Under the pieces are notes generated by a model. That model saw only the letters and a program-made list of their open reading frames with translations. It ran no database searches and was not told the DNA's origin. A stretch of 64,000 nt of DNA from Streptomyces sp. HmicA12 (GTDB lineage Bacteria > Actinomycetota > Actinomycetes > Streptomycetales > Streptomycetaceae), in the NCBI RefSeq assembly GCF_000373565.1, contig NZ_KB891851.1, positions 1 through 64,000 of the forward strand, in the 5' to 3' direction. Of this stretch, positions 43,707 to 51,554 are shown piece by piece. Both the position numbers and the translations under genes were made by a program. Every line of letters starts with the position of its first letter. Positions within the stretch are counted from its first letter, which is position 1.

Positions 43707-43778
43707 GCGTCCCGACGCTAAGTGCGCAATCTGAGAAGAGGGATGGAGCGAGCTGAGGGTTCCCTTAGCACGCCTTCA

Positions 43779-43794
43779 TGTGATGTGGATCACC
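43779..43794. promoter_or_regulatory. CRP-like site upstream of the sulfation operon
   Basis: TGTGA-N6-TCACC matches the CRP consensus TGTGA-N6-TCACA at 9 of 10 arm positions, and GTGAT-GTGG-ATCAC within it is a perfect inverted repeat. It is centred about 80 bases before the sulfotransferase start, after the PaaX stop. Streptomyces has a CRP homologue with this kind of specificity. Confidence 0.55.
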
Positions 43795-43807
43795 GGTAGG
43801 GCTTTCT

Positions 43808-44623
43808 TCATGCAGCGTTCACGAAGCGGGCCCCGGCGGTGTGCAGCCGCGCGTGCAGGGCCCGGAACACCTCCGCCGACCGCACCCCGGGCCACCCCGT
43901 GGGCAGCAGCTCCGCCGGCAGCCCCGGGTCCGCGTACGGCAGGTGCCGCCACGAGTCGAGCGCGAGCAGATAGTCCCGGTACGCCTCCTGCGGTGGGGTC
44001 TCGGTCCGCGCCTCCCAGGACCGGAGCACCGGTCCGTGTTCGTCGAGGAACGCCTCGTGGAGCTTGGCCAGGGCCGCCAGGTCCCACCAGCGGGCCACGG
44101 CGTCGGCCGTCGCCGCGAAGCCCAGGTGGTCGCCGGTGAACAGGTCGACGTACGCGGCGCACCCGGCCCGTTCCAGGGTGTGCCGGGCCTCCTCGTACAG
44201 GCCCGCGGGCGCCAGCCACACGCCGGGCGCCGCCGTGCCGAAGCCGAGGCCGGTGAGCGTGGAGCGCAGGACGTGGCGCCTGGCGCGCTCGGACTCCGGG
44301 ACGGAGAAGACGGCGAGGATCCAGCCCGCGCGGGGCGCGCCGGTGCCGTAGACGCGGCTGTCGCCGTCGTCGAGGAGCAGGCGGGCGTCGTCGGAGAGCG
44401 CGTACCCGGCGGCGCCCGCGTCGGTGCGCGCGGGGAGCAGCAGACCGCGCCGCTTGAGCCGGGACACCGCCGAGCGCACGGACGGCGCGTCGACCCCGGC
44501 CGCGCCGAGCAGCCGGATCAGCTCGGCGACCGGGACGGGCCCCGGGAAGCCGCGCCCGTAGGCGCCGTACAGGGTGACGATCAACGACCGGGGCGTATGC
44601 GGGGGCGGGGTCTGCTCGGACAC
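43808..44623 (-). CDS. PaaX-family transcriptional regulator
   Basis: A 271-residue PaaX-type repressor, the family that senses aryl-CoA thioesters such as phenylacetyl-CoA. The N-terminal winged helix has RSLIVTLYGAYGRGFPGPVPVAELIRLL and the recognition region VRSAVSRLKRRGLL. The middle domain has GWILAVFSVPESERARRHVLRSTLTGLGFG, and the C-terminal part is the PaaX_C type. It starts 4 bases after the CoA-ligase stop. Its targets are likely the two matching operators at 33767-33808 and 46303-46341, with an aryl-CoA of this pathway as inducer. Confidence 0.93.
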   Translation of the reverse strand: MSEQTPPPHTPRSLIVTLYGAYGRGFPGPVPVAELIRLLGAAGVDAPSVRSAVSRLKRRGLLLPARTDAGAAGYALSDDARLLLDDGDSRVYGTGAPRAGWILAVFSVPESERARRHVLRSTLTGLGFGTAAPGVWLAPAGLYEEARHTLERAGCAAYVDLFTGDHLGFAATADAVARWWDLAALAKLHEAFLDEHGPVLRSWEARTETPPQEAYRDYLLALDSWRHLPYADPGLPAELLPTGWPGVRSAEVFRALHARLHTAGARFVNAA

Positions 44624-44627
44624 GTGA

Positions 44628-46247
44628 TCACTGTACGGTTCCGGGCTCGCGGAGCCGGAAGCGCTGGAGCTTTCCCGTGGCGGTGCGCGGCAGCGCGTCC
44701 AGGAACTCGATCGCGCGCGGGCACTTGTACGGCACCAGCTCCGCCTTCACGAAGTTCCGCAGGCCCTCCGGGTCCCGTCGCGCCCCGGGCCGCAGCACCA
44801 CGTACGCGACCGCGATCTGCCCGCGCGCCTCGTCGGGCCGCCCCACGACGGCCGCCTCCGTCACGTCGGGATGGCGCAGCAGCGCGTCCTCGACCTCGGG
44901 GCCCGCGATGTTGTACCCGGCGGAAATGATCATGTCGTCGGCGCGGGCCACGTACCGGAAGTAGCCGTCGGCCTCGCGGACGTACGTGTCGCCCGTGATG
45001 TTCCAGCCGTGCCGCACGTACACCGTCTGCCGCGGATCGGCGAGGTACCGGCAGCCGACGGGACCCCGGACGGCCAGCAACCCCGGCTCGCCGTCGGGGA
45101 GTTGGTTCCCGTCCTGGTCGACGATCCGCGCCTGCCAGCCGGGTACGGGAACCCCCGTCGTCCCCGGTCGGGCGGCCTCGTCGGCGGCCGAGACGAAGAT
45201 GTGCAGGAGTTCGGTGGCGCCGATGCCGTTGATGAGGCGCAGCCCCGTCGCCTCGTGCCAGGCGTGCCAGGTCGCGGCGGGCAGGTTCTCCCCGGCGGAG
45301 ACGCAGCGACGCAGGGACGTGAGGTCGTACGACGCCCAGGACGGGTCCGCGAGCATGGCCCGGTAGGCGGTCGGCGCGGTGAACAGGACCGACACCCGGT
45401 GCTCGGCCACCGACGCCAACAGCCGTGGCGCGCCCGCCTGTTCGAGCAGCAGGGCCGACGCGCCGGCCCGCAGCGGGAAGACCACGAGGCCGCCGAGTCC
45501 GAAGGTGAACCCGAGCGGCGGACTGCCCGCGAACACGTCGTCGGGCGTGGGCTTCAGCACGTGCCGGGAGAAGGTGTCGGCGATCGCCAGCACGTCCCGG
45601 TGGAAGTGCATGCAGCCCTTGGGCCGCCCGGTCGTGCCGGACGTGAAGGCGATCAGTGCGACGTCGTCGGCGGAGGTGCGCACGGCGTCGTACGCGGCCG
45701 GTTTCGTGGCCGCGCGGCGCAGGAGGTCGTCGAAGGCGGTGATCCGCAGCCCCGGCGCCTCCGCCTTCGCCAGATCGTCCACGAACCGTGGGTCGCACAG
45801 CGCGTGCCGCACCCGCGCGAGGCCGCACACCGTGGCCAGCTCGGCCGCGCGCGCCTGCGCGAGCACGGTGACGGCGACCGCGCCCGCCTTCATCACCGCG
45901 AGCCAACAGGCCACGAGCCGAGGGGTGGTGGGGCCGCGCAGCAGGACGCGGTTGCCGGGCACGACGCCCAGGTCGTCGGTGAGGACGTGCGCGATCCGGT
46001 CGACGGTCGCCTTCAACTCCCCGTACGACCATGAGGGTTGGCCGGGGCAGTGGAGCGCGGGCCGGTCCGCGCCGAACCGCTCCACCGTCGCGTCGAGGAG
46101 CTCTGCCCCGCAGTTGAGCGTGTCGGGACAGTGCAGCTCGGGGTCGTCGAGGAGGAGGCCGGGCCACAGCTCGGGAGGCGGCAGATGGTCGCGCGCGAAG
46201 GTGTCGACGTGGGCGGAAGGGAGGAGCGGGCTGAGCGGACGGTCCAT
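44628..46247 (-). CDS. Aryl-CoA ligase (benzoate/2-aminobenzoate-CoA ligase family)
   Basis: A 539-residue ANL-superfamily adenylating ligase that activates an aromatic acid to its CoA thioester via an acyl-AMP. Motifs: LIAFTSGTTGRPKGCMHF (P-loop), YRAMLADP and GIGATELLHIFVS (acid-binding region), GDTYVREADGYFRYVARADDMIISAGYNIAGPEVE (hinge and AMP-ribose Asp), and catalytic lysine in PRTATGKLQRFRLRE. The overall form is that of benzoate- and 2-aminobenzoate-CoA ligases. It provides the entry step of the pathway and is followed by paaX. It is divergent from the acyl-CoA dehydrogenase across the shared operator. Confidence 0.9.
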   Translation of the reverse strand: MDRPLSPLLPSAHVDTFARDHLPPPELWPGLLLDDPELHCPDTLNCGAELLDATVERFGADRPALHCPGQPSWSYGELKATVDRIAHVLTDDLGVVPGNRVLLRGPTTPRLVACWLAVMKAGAVAVTVLAQARAAELATVCGLARVRHALCDPRFVDDLAKAEAPGLRITAFDDLLRRAATKPAAYDAVRTSADDVALIAFTSGTTGRPKGCMHFHRDVLAIADTFSRHVLKPTPDDVFAGSPPLGFTFGLGGLVVFPLRAGASALLLEQAGAPRLLASVAEHRVSVLFTAPTAYRAMLADPSWASYDLTSLRRCVSAGENLPAATWHAWHEATGLRLINGIGATELLHIFVSAADEAARPGTTGVPVPGWQARIVDQDGNQLPDGEPGLLAVRGPVGCRYLADPRQTVYVRHGWNITGDTYVREADGYFRYVARADDMIISAGYNIAGPEVEDALLRHPDVTEAAVVGRPDEARGQIAVAYVVLRPGARRDPEGLRNFVKAELVPYKCPRAIEFLDALPRTATGKLQRFRLREPGTVQ

Positions 46248-46302
46248 GGCCGGGTGCCCCCTTGCCGTCGCATGCTGTTCGGCGCGTGGTCGCACATCGA
46301 GC

Positions 46303-46341
46303 GTATCGTGATGGTGACGACAGTCAACGGGGCGCGATACC
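46303..46341. promoter_or_regulatory. Candidate PaaX-type operator/promoter, copy B
   Basis: GTATC (46303-46307) and GATAC (46336-46340) are inverted around 28 bases. Inside is TGACGACAGTCA (46315-46326), identical over 12 bases to copy A at 33782-33793 and at the same distance from GATACC. On the minus strand TTGACT and TACGCT, 16 bases apart, could drive the ligase-paaX unit. On the plus strand GATACC ends 9 bases before the dehydrogenase ATG, which suggests a leaderless message. Confidence 0.65.
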
Positions 46342-46350
46342 GTTCGATGT

Positions 46351-47478
46351 ATGGGCACCTTTTCGCTCGACCCCGACCAGCTCGCCCGGTGCGCGGAGCT
46401 GCGCGACTTCGCGCGGCGCCACCTGGCGCCCCTCGCGGAGAAGGGGGAACCGGGCCGCGTCAACCGCCCCCTGGTCGCCGAACTCGGCCGGCTCGGCCTC
46501 CTGGACCGCCTGTTCACCTCCGGCGCGCTCGACCTGTGCCTGATGCGCGAGTCCCTGGCCCAGGTCTCCACCGAGGCGGAGACGGCCCTGGCGCTGCAAG
46601 GCCTCGGGGCGCACCCGGTCCACGCGTACGGAACCGAGGAGCAGCGCCGGCGCCTGCTCCCGGAGGTGCGGGCGGGCCGGGCGGTGGCGGCCTTCGCGCT
46701 GAGCGAGCCGGGCGCGGGCTCGGACGCGGCGGCCATGGAACTCCGGGCCGAGCCGGGAGCGCACGGCCAGTGGCTCCTCAGTGGCGAGAAGACCTGGATC
46801 TCGAACGCCCCGGAAGCCGACTTCTACACCGTCTTCGCCCGCACCGGAGCCCCGGATTCCCGAGCCGGCGGCGTCACCGCCTTCCTGGTCCCGGCGGACC
46901 GCCCCGGCCTCACCGGCGCCTCCCTCGACATGCTGTCCCCGCACCCCATCGGCACGCTGACCTTCGACGGGGTCCCGGTGACCGCGGACGACGTGCTCGG
47001 CGAGGTCGGCAGTGGCTTCCGCGTGGCGATGAACACCCTCAACCTCTTCCGCCCCAGCGTCGGCGCGTTCGCGCTCGGCATGGCCCAGGCCGCGCTCGAC
47101 GCGACCCTGGCTCACACCGCGCGACGCGACGCGTTCGGCGGCAAGCTCAAGGACCTCCAGACCGTCGCCCACCAGGTCGCCGACATGGCGCTGCGCGTCG
47201 AGTCCGCACGCCTGACGGTGTACGCGGCGGCCTCCGCGTACGACGAGGGCGCCGACGGCGTCCCGCGCCGCGCCGCGATGGCGAAGCTGCTCGCCACGGA
47301 GACGGCGCAGCACGTCGTCGACACGGCCGTGCAGTTGCACGGCGCCCGGGCCCTGCGCCGCGGCCACCTTCTGGAACACCTCTACCGCGAGGTGCGCGCA
47401 CCCCGCATCTACGAGGGCGCGACCGAGGTCCAACGGGCCATCATCGCCCGCGAGTTGTACAAGGAGGCAGCCCGATGA
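46351..47478 (+). CDS. Acyl-CoA dehydrogenase-family protein
   Basis: A 375-residue FAD-dependent acyl-CoA dehydrogenase. Helical N-terminal domain about 1-115; FAD-binding stretch AFALSEPGAGSDAAAMELRAEP and GEKTWISNAPEADFYTVFARTG in the middle; C-terminal four-helix bundle with RRDAFGGKLKDLQTVAHQVADMAL. The IYEGATEVQRAIIARELYK ending carries the family's catalytic glutamate. No ribosome site is visible and the likely -10 element is 9 bases upstream, so translation may be leaderless. It should oxidise a saturated CoA intermediate in the aryl-CoA pathway. It overlaps ridA by 4 bp. Confidence 0.93.
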   Translation: MGTFSLDPDQLARCAELRDFARRHLAPLAEKGEPGRVNRPLVAELGRLGLLDRLFTSGALDLCLMRESLAQVSTEAETALALQGLGAHPVHAYGTEEQRRRLLPEVRAGRAVAAFALSEPGAGSDAAAMELRAEPGAHGQWLLSGEKTWISNAPEADFYTVFARTGAPDSRAGGVTAFLVPADRPGLTGASLDMLSPHPIGTLTFDGVPVTADDVLGEVGSGFRVAMNTLNLFRPSVGAFALGMAQAALDATLAHTARRDAFGGKLKDLQTVAHQVADMALRVESARLTVYAAASAYDEGADGVPRRAAMAKLLATETAQHVVDTAVQLHGARALRRGHLLEHLYREVRAPRIYEGATEVQRAIIARELYKEAAR

Positions 47479-47879
47479 GCCGCGACGTGCGGCGGGTGAA
47501 CCCGCCCGAACTCTCCCCGCCCACCGGCTTCTCGCACGCCGTCGTCGCCACGGGCAGCCGCATCGTCCTGCTCGCCGGCCAGACGGCCCTGGACGCCGAC
47601 GGAAAGGTCACCGGCGACGGCCTGCCCGAGCAGTTCACCCGCGCCCTCACCAACCTCCTCACCGCACTGCGCCACGCGGGCGGCACCCCGGCGGACCTGG
47701 CCCGCGTCACGGTCTACGCCACGGACATCGCCGACTACCGCGCCCACGCCCGTGAACTCGGCCGCATCTGGCGCGAGTTGGCGGGCCGCGACTATCCGGC
47801 GATGGCGGTCATCGGGGTGACCAGGCTCTGGGACGAGCAGGCCCTCGTGGAACTGGACGGCACCGCGGTCCTGCCGTAG
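47475..47879 (+). CDS. RidA-family protein (enamine/imine deaminase-like)
   Basis: A 134-residue RidA/YjgF-family trimeric protein. Members hydrolyse enamines or imines to ketones plus ammonia. Visible are GSRIVLLAGQTALDADGKV, FTRALTNLLTALRHAGGTPADLARVTVYATD with the conserved arginine, and the C-terminal LVELDGTAVLP. AAGGAGG precedes the ATG. The presence of such a deaminase inside an aryl-CoA operon suggests an amino-bearing ring intermediate, as in 2-aminobenzoate catabolism, where the ring nitrogen must be released. Confidence 0.9.
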   Translation: MSRDVRRVNPPELSPPTGFSHAVVATGSRIVLLAGQTALDADGKVTGDGLPEQFTRALTNLLTALRHAGGTPADLARVTVYATDIADYRAHARELGRIWRELAGRDYPAMAVIGVTRLWDEQALVELDGTAVLP

Positions 47880-47908
47880 ATCGCGGACCGCGGCATAGGC
47901 TCGGCCGC

Positions 47909-48751
47909 ATGACGACGCAGCAGACCGAACTCTCCGTAGGTCCGATCGCGTACGAGGACACGGGCGGCGACGGCACCCCCGTCGTCCTCCTCCACGGCCT
48001 CGCCCAGGACGGCACGGTGTGGCGGCATGTCGTGGACGAACTCGGCACGTCCGTACGGTGCATCGTCCCGACCCTGCCCTACGGCAGCCACCGCACACCC
48101 CTGCGGCCCGGCGCCCAACTCTCCCCGCGCACGATGGCGTTGCTGATAGGCGAGTTCGCCGACGCGCTGAAGCTCGGCGACGACACCGTGTTCGTGGAGA
48201 ACGACTCGGGCCGCCTCCAGCAGCTCGTCGCCGAGCGGCCCGATCGGGTGGGCCGGATGGTCATCGCGGGCTGCGAGGCGTTCGACAACTACCCGCCGGG
48301 CATCCCCGGCAAGATGCTGGACATGGCGGCCCGCCTCCCCGGCGGTATCGCGTTCCACGCCTGGATCCTGTCCGTGCGCCCGGTGCGGCGCGTCCCCGGG
48401 CTCGGGTACGCGGTGATGGCGCAGCGCCCCGTTCCGCACGACCTGCTCGACCGCTGGATCGAACCGCTGCGCAAGGACCCGACGGCCCGCACGGTCCTCG
48501 TCGACTACCTGCGCGCCGGAGTGAAGACCGAGCTGATGGAGGCGGCCGACGCCCTGCGCGCGTACGACCGGCCGGCCCTCGTCGTCTGGGGCAAGCAGGA
48601 CCGGATGAACCCGATCGCCCACGGTCGCCGTCTCGCCGAACTGCTGCCCCAGGGGCGGCTGGTGGAGCTGGACGACTGCGGCACGCTGATTCCGCTGGAT
48701 CAGCCGCGGGCGCTGGCCGCGGCGATCCGGGAGTTCGTGGCGCAGGCCTGA
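47909..48751 (+). CDS. Alpha/beta-fold hydrolase, atypical catalytic residues
   Basis: A 280-residue alpha/beta hydrolase with the standard HG oxyanion region VVLLHGLAQDGTVW near 25-38. The nucleophile elbow reads VENDSGRLQQL (D99, S100) in place of G-x-S-x-G, like dehalogenase-type ND elbows. Near the C-terminus the usual catalytic His position reads DCGTLIPLDQP, without a histidine. It may be a hydrolase with shifted residues or a non-catalytic member. It starts 29 bases after ridA and probably belongs to the same transcript. Its role in ring-cleavage product hydrolysis is unproven. Confidence 0.82.
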   Translation: MTTQQTELSVGPIAYEDTGGDGTPVVLLHGLAQDGTVWRHVVDELGTSVRCIVPTLPYGSHRTPLRPGAQLSPRTMALLIGEFADALKLGDDTVFVENDSGRLQQLVAERPDRVGRMVIAGCEAFDNYPPGIPGKMLDMAARLPGGIAFHAWILSVRPVRRVPGLGYAVMAQRPVPHDLLDRWIEPLRKDPTARTVLVDYLRAGVKTELMEAADALRAYDRPALVVWGKQDRMNPIAHGRRLAELLPQGRLVELDDCGTLIPLDQPRALAAAIREFVAQA

Positions 48752-48824
48752 GGTCTGTCGCGGGGAGCGCCTTGTCGTCTGCCGGGTCCGGTTGTTCGGC
48801 GTGTGCGGGCCGGTGGTCCTGCTC

Positions 48825-48873
48825 CGCGCAGTTCCCCGCGCCCCTGGAAGCGAGCTTCGCTCGCTTCGGGGGC
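48825..48873. repeat. Dispersed intergenic repeat, copy 2
   Basis: An inverted copy of the 1694-1745 element: CGCGCAGTTCCCCGCGCCCC followed by a hairpin with 8-bp arms (AAGCGAGC and GCTCGCTT around TTC). It lies between the convergent hydrolase and FG-GAP genes and could serve as a bidirectional terminator. Confidence 0.65.
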
Positions 48874-48891
48874 GCGGGCAGCCACGTCGAT

Positions 48892-50355
48892 TCAGCGGGC
48901 GAACCCCGACGTCACGAACGACGTGGTGTCCCGGGTCGACACACCCCGCGCGACCCACCAGTGCGTGGCCTCGTCCGAGCGGTCCCCGCCGCCGCCGAAC
49001 CAGCCCCAGGCCCACACCACCTCGTCCTTCCCGTCGCCGTCGAAGTCGGCGACCGTGACGACATGGGCGGCGCGCCGCGTGGCCGACACCTTCTTCCCGC
49101 CGCGCCGCGCGGGCCCCTGCCGCTGTACGCGGGTCCGCGCGTCCCCGTCGATCAGGGTGACCCCGCCGCCGCCCCCGGTGACCAGGAGACCGTCGCGGCC
49201 GTCGCCGTCCGGATCGGCGGCCAGATAGAAGCCGAGGCCGTAGCGGGGGCGCCCTTCCGGCTCCGGCACCTCGTACGTCACCGGGGCGCCGCCGTCGCCC
49301 GGGTACACGGCCAGCGAGCCGTCGACCTCCGGCGCCTCGCTCTCGTACCCCGGCTCGTCGTTGCGGTTGCCGTCGTCGCCCACGGCCAGATCGCGGCGGC
49401 CGTCCCCGTCGAAGTCGCCGAACGCGTGGGCGTTGCCCTTGCGGAGCGTCCGGCCGCGGCCGGTGCGGACATCGGCGTACCAGACGCCGTCCGCCTGCTC
49501 CCCGTCGTCGCCGCTGCTCACCAACAGGCCCGTCCGGCGCGGGTGTTCCGGGTCGACCGCGTCCGCGTAGAGGCCCGCGCCGTGGCCGGGCAGCGTCGCG
49601 GTGCGGGCCGGGGCGCCCGTCGACCGGTCGATGGGCCCGTACAGCAGCCACACCTTGCCCCGCATACCCGCGTCATTGGCGGCGAGGTCCAGATGCCCGT
49701 CCCCGTCGAAGTCCCCGCGCACCACGAGGGAGAGGCCGTCCTTCGCCTCGGCGGGCAGGCGTATCCGGGTCGCCTTGCCGCCATCGGGGCCCGCCGGTGA
49801 ACCCCAGGTCACGTACTGGTCGAGGCGGCGTGCCGTGGTGCTGTTCCCGTAGGCGTCGGGGATGTTCCCGCCCTGCACCAGGCTGACGAAGTCGGGGAAC
49901 CCGTCCCCGTCCAGGTCGCCGTTGACGAGGCCGGACGTGGAGATGCTCCGCGCGCTGCCGGCGGACTGGGTATCGCGCGGGGGCAGCCCGAAGTCGCCGC
50001 GCTCGTACACGGCCCGCGTCGTCGGATCGAGCCCGTGCGCCGAGCCGAACACGACCCCGATCCGTTCGTGCGAGCCGGACTGATCGGACGAGGCGGCGTC
50101 GACGGGCAGCGTCGACACGGTCATCAGCAGATCCTTGTGCCCGTCCCCGTTGATGTCGTCGGGATCCTTGGACCCCTTTCCGGCCGCGGGCGCCCGGCTC
50201 TGCCGCGGGGCCTGCGGGAGATCGGACGCCGAACCATGCGCGGATGAAGGGGACTTGCTCCCGGATGTTCCCTCTCCGCCGCCGCATCCCGCCACCAGTG
50301 CCAGAGCGGTACCGACGGCGAACACGACGAACGGAAAGCGGCGACGAGGCTTCAT
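48892..50355 (-). CDS. FG-GAP/VCBS-repeat lipoprotein
   Basis: A 487-residue secreted lipoprotein. The signal peptide MKPRRRFPFVVFAVGTALALVAGC ends in a lipobox cysteine (C24; written here in full only to its key residues LVAGC), then a Gly/Ser linker. The rest forms an integrin-like beta-propeller, with calcium-binding loops of the form D-x-(D/N)-G-D-G at DINGDGHKD, DLDGDGFPD, DFDGDGHLD, DFDGDGRRD, DPDGDGRDG and DFDGDGKDE. Such propellers bind ligands or partner proteins at the cell surface. It follows the GlxA-type regulator by 19 bases on the same strand. Confidence 0.88.
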   Translation of the reverse strand: MKPRRRFPFVVFAVGTALALVAGCGGGEGTSGSKSPSSAHGSASDLPQAPRQSRAPAAGKGSKDPDDINGDGHKDLLMTVSTLPVDAASSDQSGSHERIGVVFGSAHGLDPTTRAVYERGDFGLPPRDTQSAGSARSISTSGLVNGDLDGDGFPDFVSLVQGGNIPDAYGNSTTARRLDQYVTWGSPAGPDGGKATRIRLPAEAKDGLSLVVRGDFDGDGHLDLAANDAGMRGKVWLLYGPIDRSTGAPARTATLPGHGAGLYADAVDPEHPRRTGLLVSSGDDGEQADGVWYADVRTGRGRTLRKGNAHAFGDFDGDGRRDLAVGDDGNRNDEPGYESEAPEVDGSLAVYPGDGGAPVTYEVPEPEGRPRYGLGFYLAADPDGDGRDGLLVTGGGGGVTLIDGDARTRVQRQGPARRGGKKVSATRRAAHVVTVADFDGDGKDEVVWAWGWFGGGGDRSDEATHWWVARGVSTRDTTSFVTSGFAR

Positions 50356-50374
50356 CCGCACACTTTCACAGACG

Positions 50375-51391
50375 TCACGGCGCCTGAGGAACCCGGAACC
50401 GCCGCCGGTAATCCGTCGGCGTCGTGTTGAGGCGGCGCCGGAAGGCACGTACGAGCGTGTCCACCGTCCCGAACCCGCAGACGGACGCGACGCGTTCGAG
50501 CGTGGCGTCGGAGGACTCCAGCTCGTGCCGGGCCTTCTCCACCCGGACGGACTCGATGTACGCGTGCGGGGTCATCCCCAGTTCGGTCTTGAACAGGCGG
50601 GTGAGGTGCCGGTCGCTGACGTGCGCGTACTCGGCGAGGTCGACGACCGTGAGCGGCTCGGCGATGTGGCGCAGGATGTGATGGCGCAGGTCCTCGATAC
50701 GCCGCGTCGTGGAGACCTGCTCCAGCGGGACGCTGAACTGGCTCTGCCCGCTGGGGCGTTTGAGGTACATCACGAGCTGGCGGGCCACGCGCAGGGCGAC
50801 GGCCTCGCCGAGGTCGTCGGCGATGAGGGCGAGGGAGAGGTCGAGGCAGGCGCTGATTCCGGCGCCCGTCCACACGTTGTCCTCGCGGATGAAGATCGGG
50901 TCCGCGTCGACCTTCACCGCCGGGTGGTCGGTGGCCAGTCGCTGTGCCGTCGACCAGTGGGTGGTGGCCCGCTTGCCGTCGAGCAGCCCGGCCGCGGCGA
51001 GCAGGTGCGCGCCCACGCACACCGAGGTGATCCGGTGCGATCGCCCGGCGAGCACCTTCACCCAGCCGACCAGCTCCGGATCGACGAGCGGATGCACCCG
51101 GCCCTCCCCGTCGATCTCCACCGCGCCGGGCACGAGGAGCGTGTCGATCCCGCCCGCCGCGGCCTCCTCGAAGGTGACGTCGGGCAGGATGCGGACGCCC
51201 GCGCCGGTGGTGACCGGGTCCATGCTCTCCGCGGCGAGCACGACCTGGTAGCCCGCCGCCTCGTCGGTCTCGCGCAGGGCGAGCGAGAACACCTCGGGCG
51301 GCCCGGTGACGTCGAGCAGGTCGACGCCCTCGAAGAGCACGATGACGATGAGCCGTCTGACGGTGGCGGTGTCGGTGTCGGTGTCGGGCAC
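50375..51391 (-). CDS. GlxA-family transcriptional regulator (DJ-1/PfpI + AraC)
   Basis: A 338-residue regulator. The N-terminal DJ-1/PfpI-like domain (about 10-190) has LFEGVDLLDVTGPPEVFSLA and the elbow VCVGAHLLAAAGLLDGKRATTHW. The C-terminal AraC/XylS domain (about 225-330) has two helix-turn-helix units, VVDLAEYAHVSDRHLTRLFK and the family box GFGTVDTLVRAFRRRLNTTPTDYRRRF. The GTG at 51391 has GGAAGAGGG just upstream. It is divergent from the isochorismatase pair and is the obvious candidate regulator of it, acting at the palindromes between them. Confidence 0.92.
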   Translation of the reverse strand: MPDTDTDTATVRRLIVIVLFEGVDLLDVTGPPEVFSLALRETDEAAGYQVVLAAESMDPVTTGAGVRILPDVTFEEAAAGGIDTLLVPGAVEIDGEGRVHPLVDPELVGWVKVLAGRSHRITSVCVGAHLLAAAGLLDGKRATTHWSTAQRLATDHPAVKVDADPIFIREDNVWTGAGISACLDLSLALIADDLGEAVALRVARQLVMYLKRPSGQSQFSVPLEQVSTTRRIEDLRHHILRHIAEPLTVVDLAEYAHVSDRHLTRLFKTELGMTPHAYIESVRVEKARHELESSDATLERVASVCGFGTVDTLVRAFRRRLNTTPTDYRRRFRVPQAP

Positions 51392-51440
51392 GGAACCCTC
51401 TTCCTGAGCGAGCGATCGGCATGTCGGTATCTGCATGTTA

Positions 51441-51458
51441 GACGTCATTGCCGACGTC
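51441..51458. promoter_or_regulatory. Paired GACGTC operator candidate
   Basis: Two GACGTC palindromes are separated by ATTGCC in the gap between the divergent GlxA-type gene and the isochorismatase pair. Beside it, GCATGT occurs twice (51419-51424 and 51433-51438). These are probable regulator binding sites for one or both directions. Confidence 0.5.
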
Positions 51459-51554
51459 ACAGCTGGGTCATAGCGTTGCAGACGCAGCCCGGCGGACCCG
51501 TACGGACCGGCCCGGACCGCGCATCTCCCACGTAATCCCGAAGGCGGTACACCC

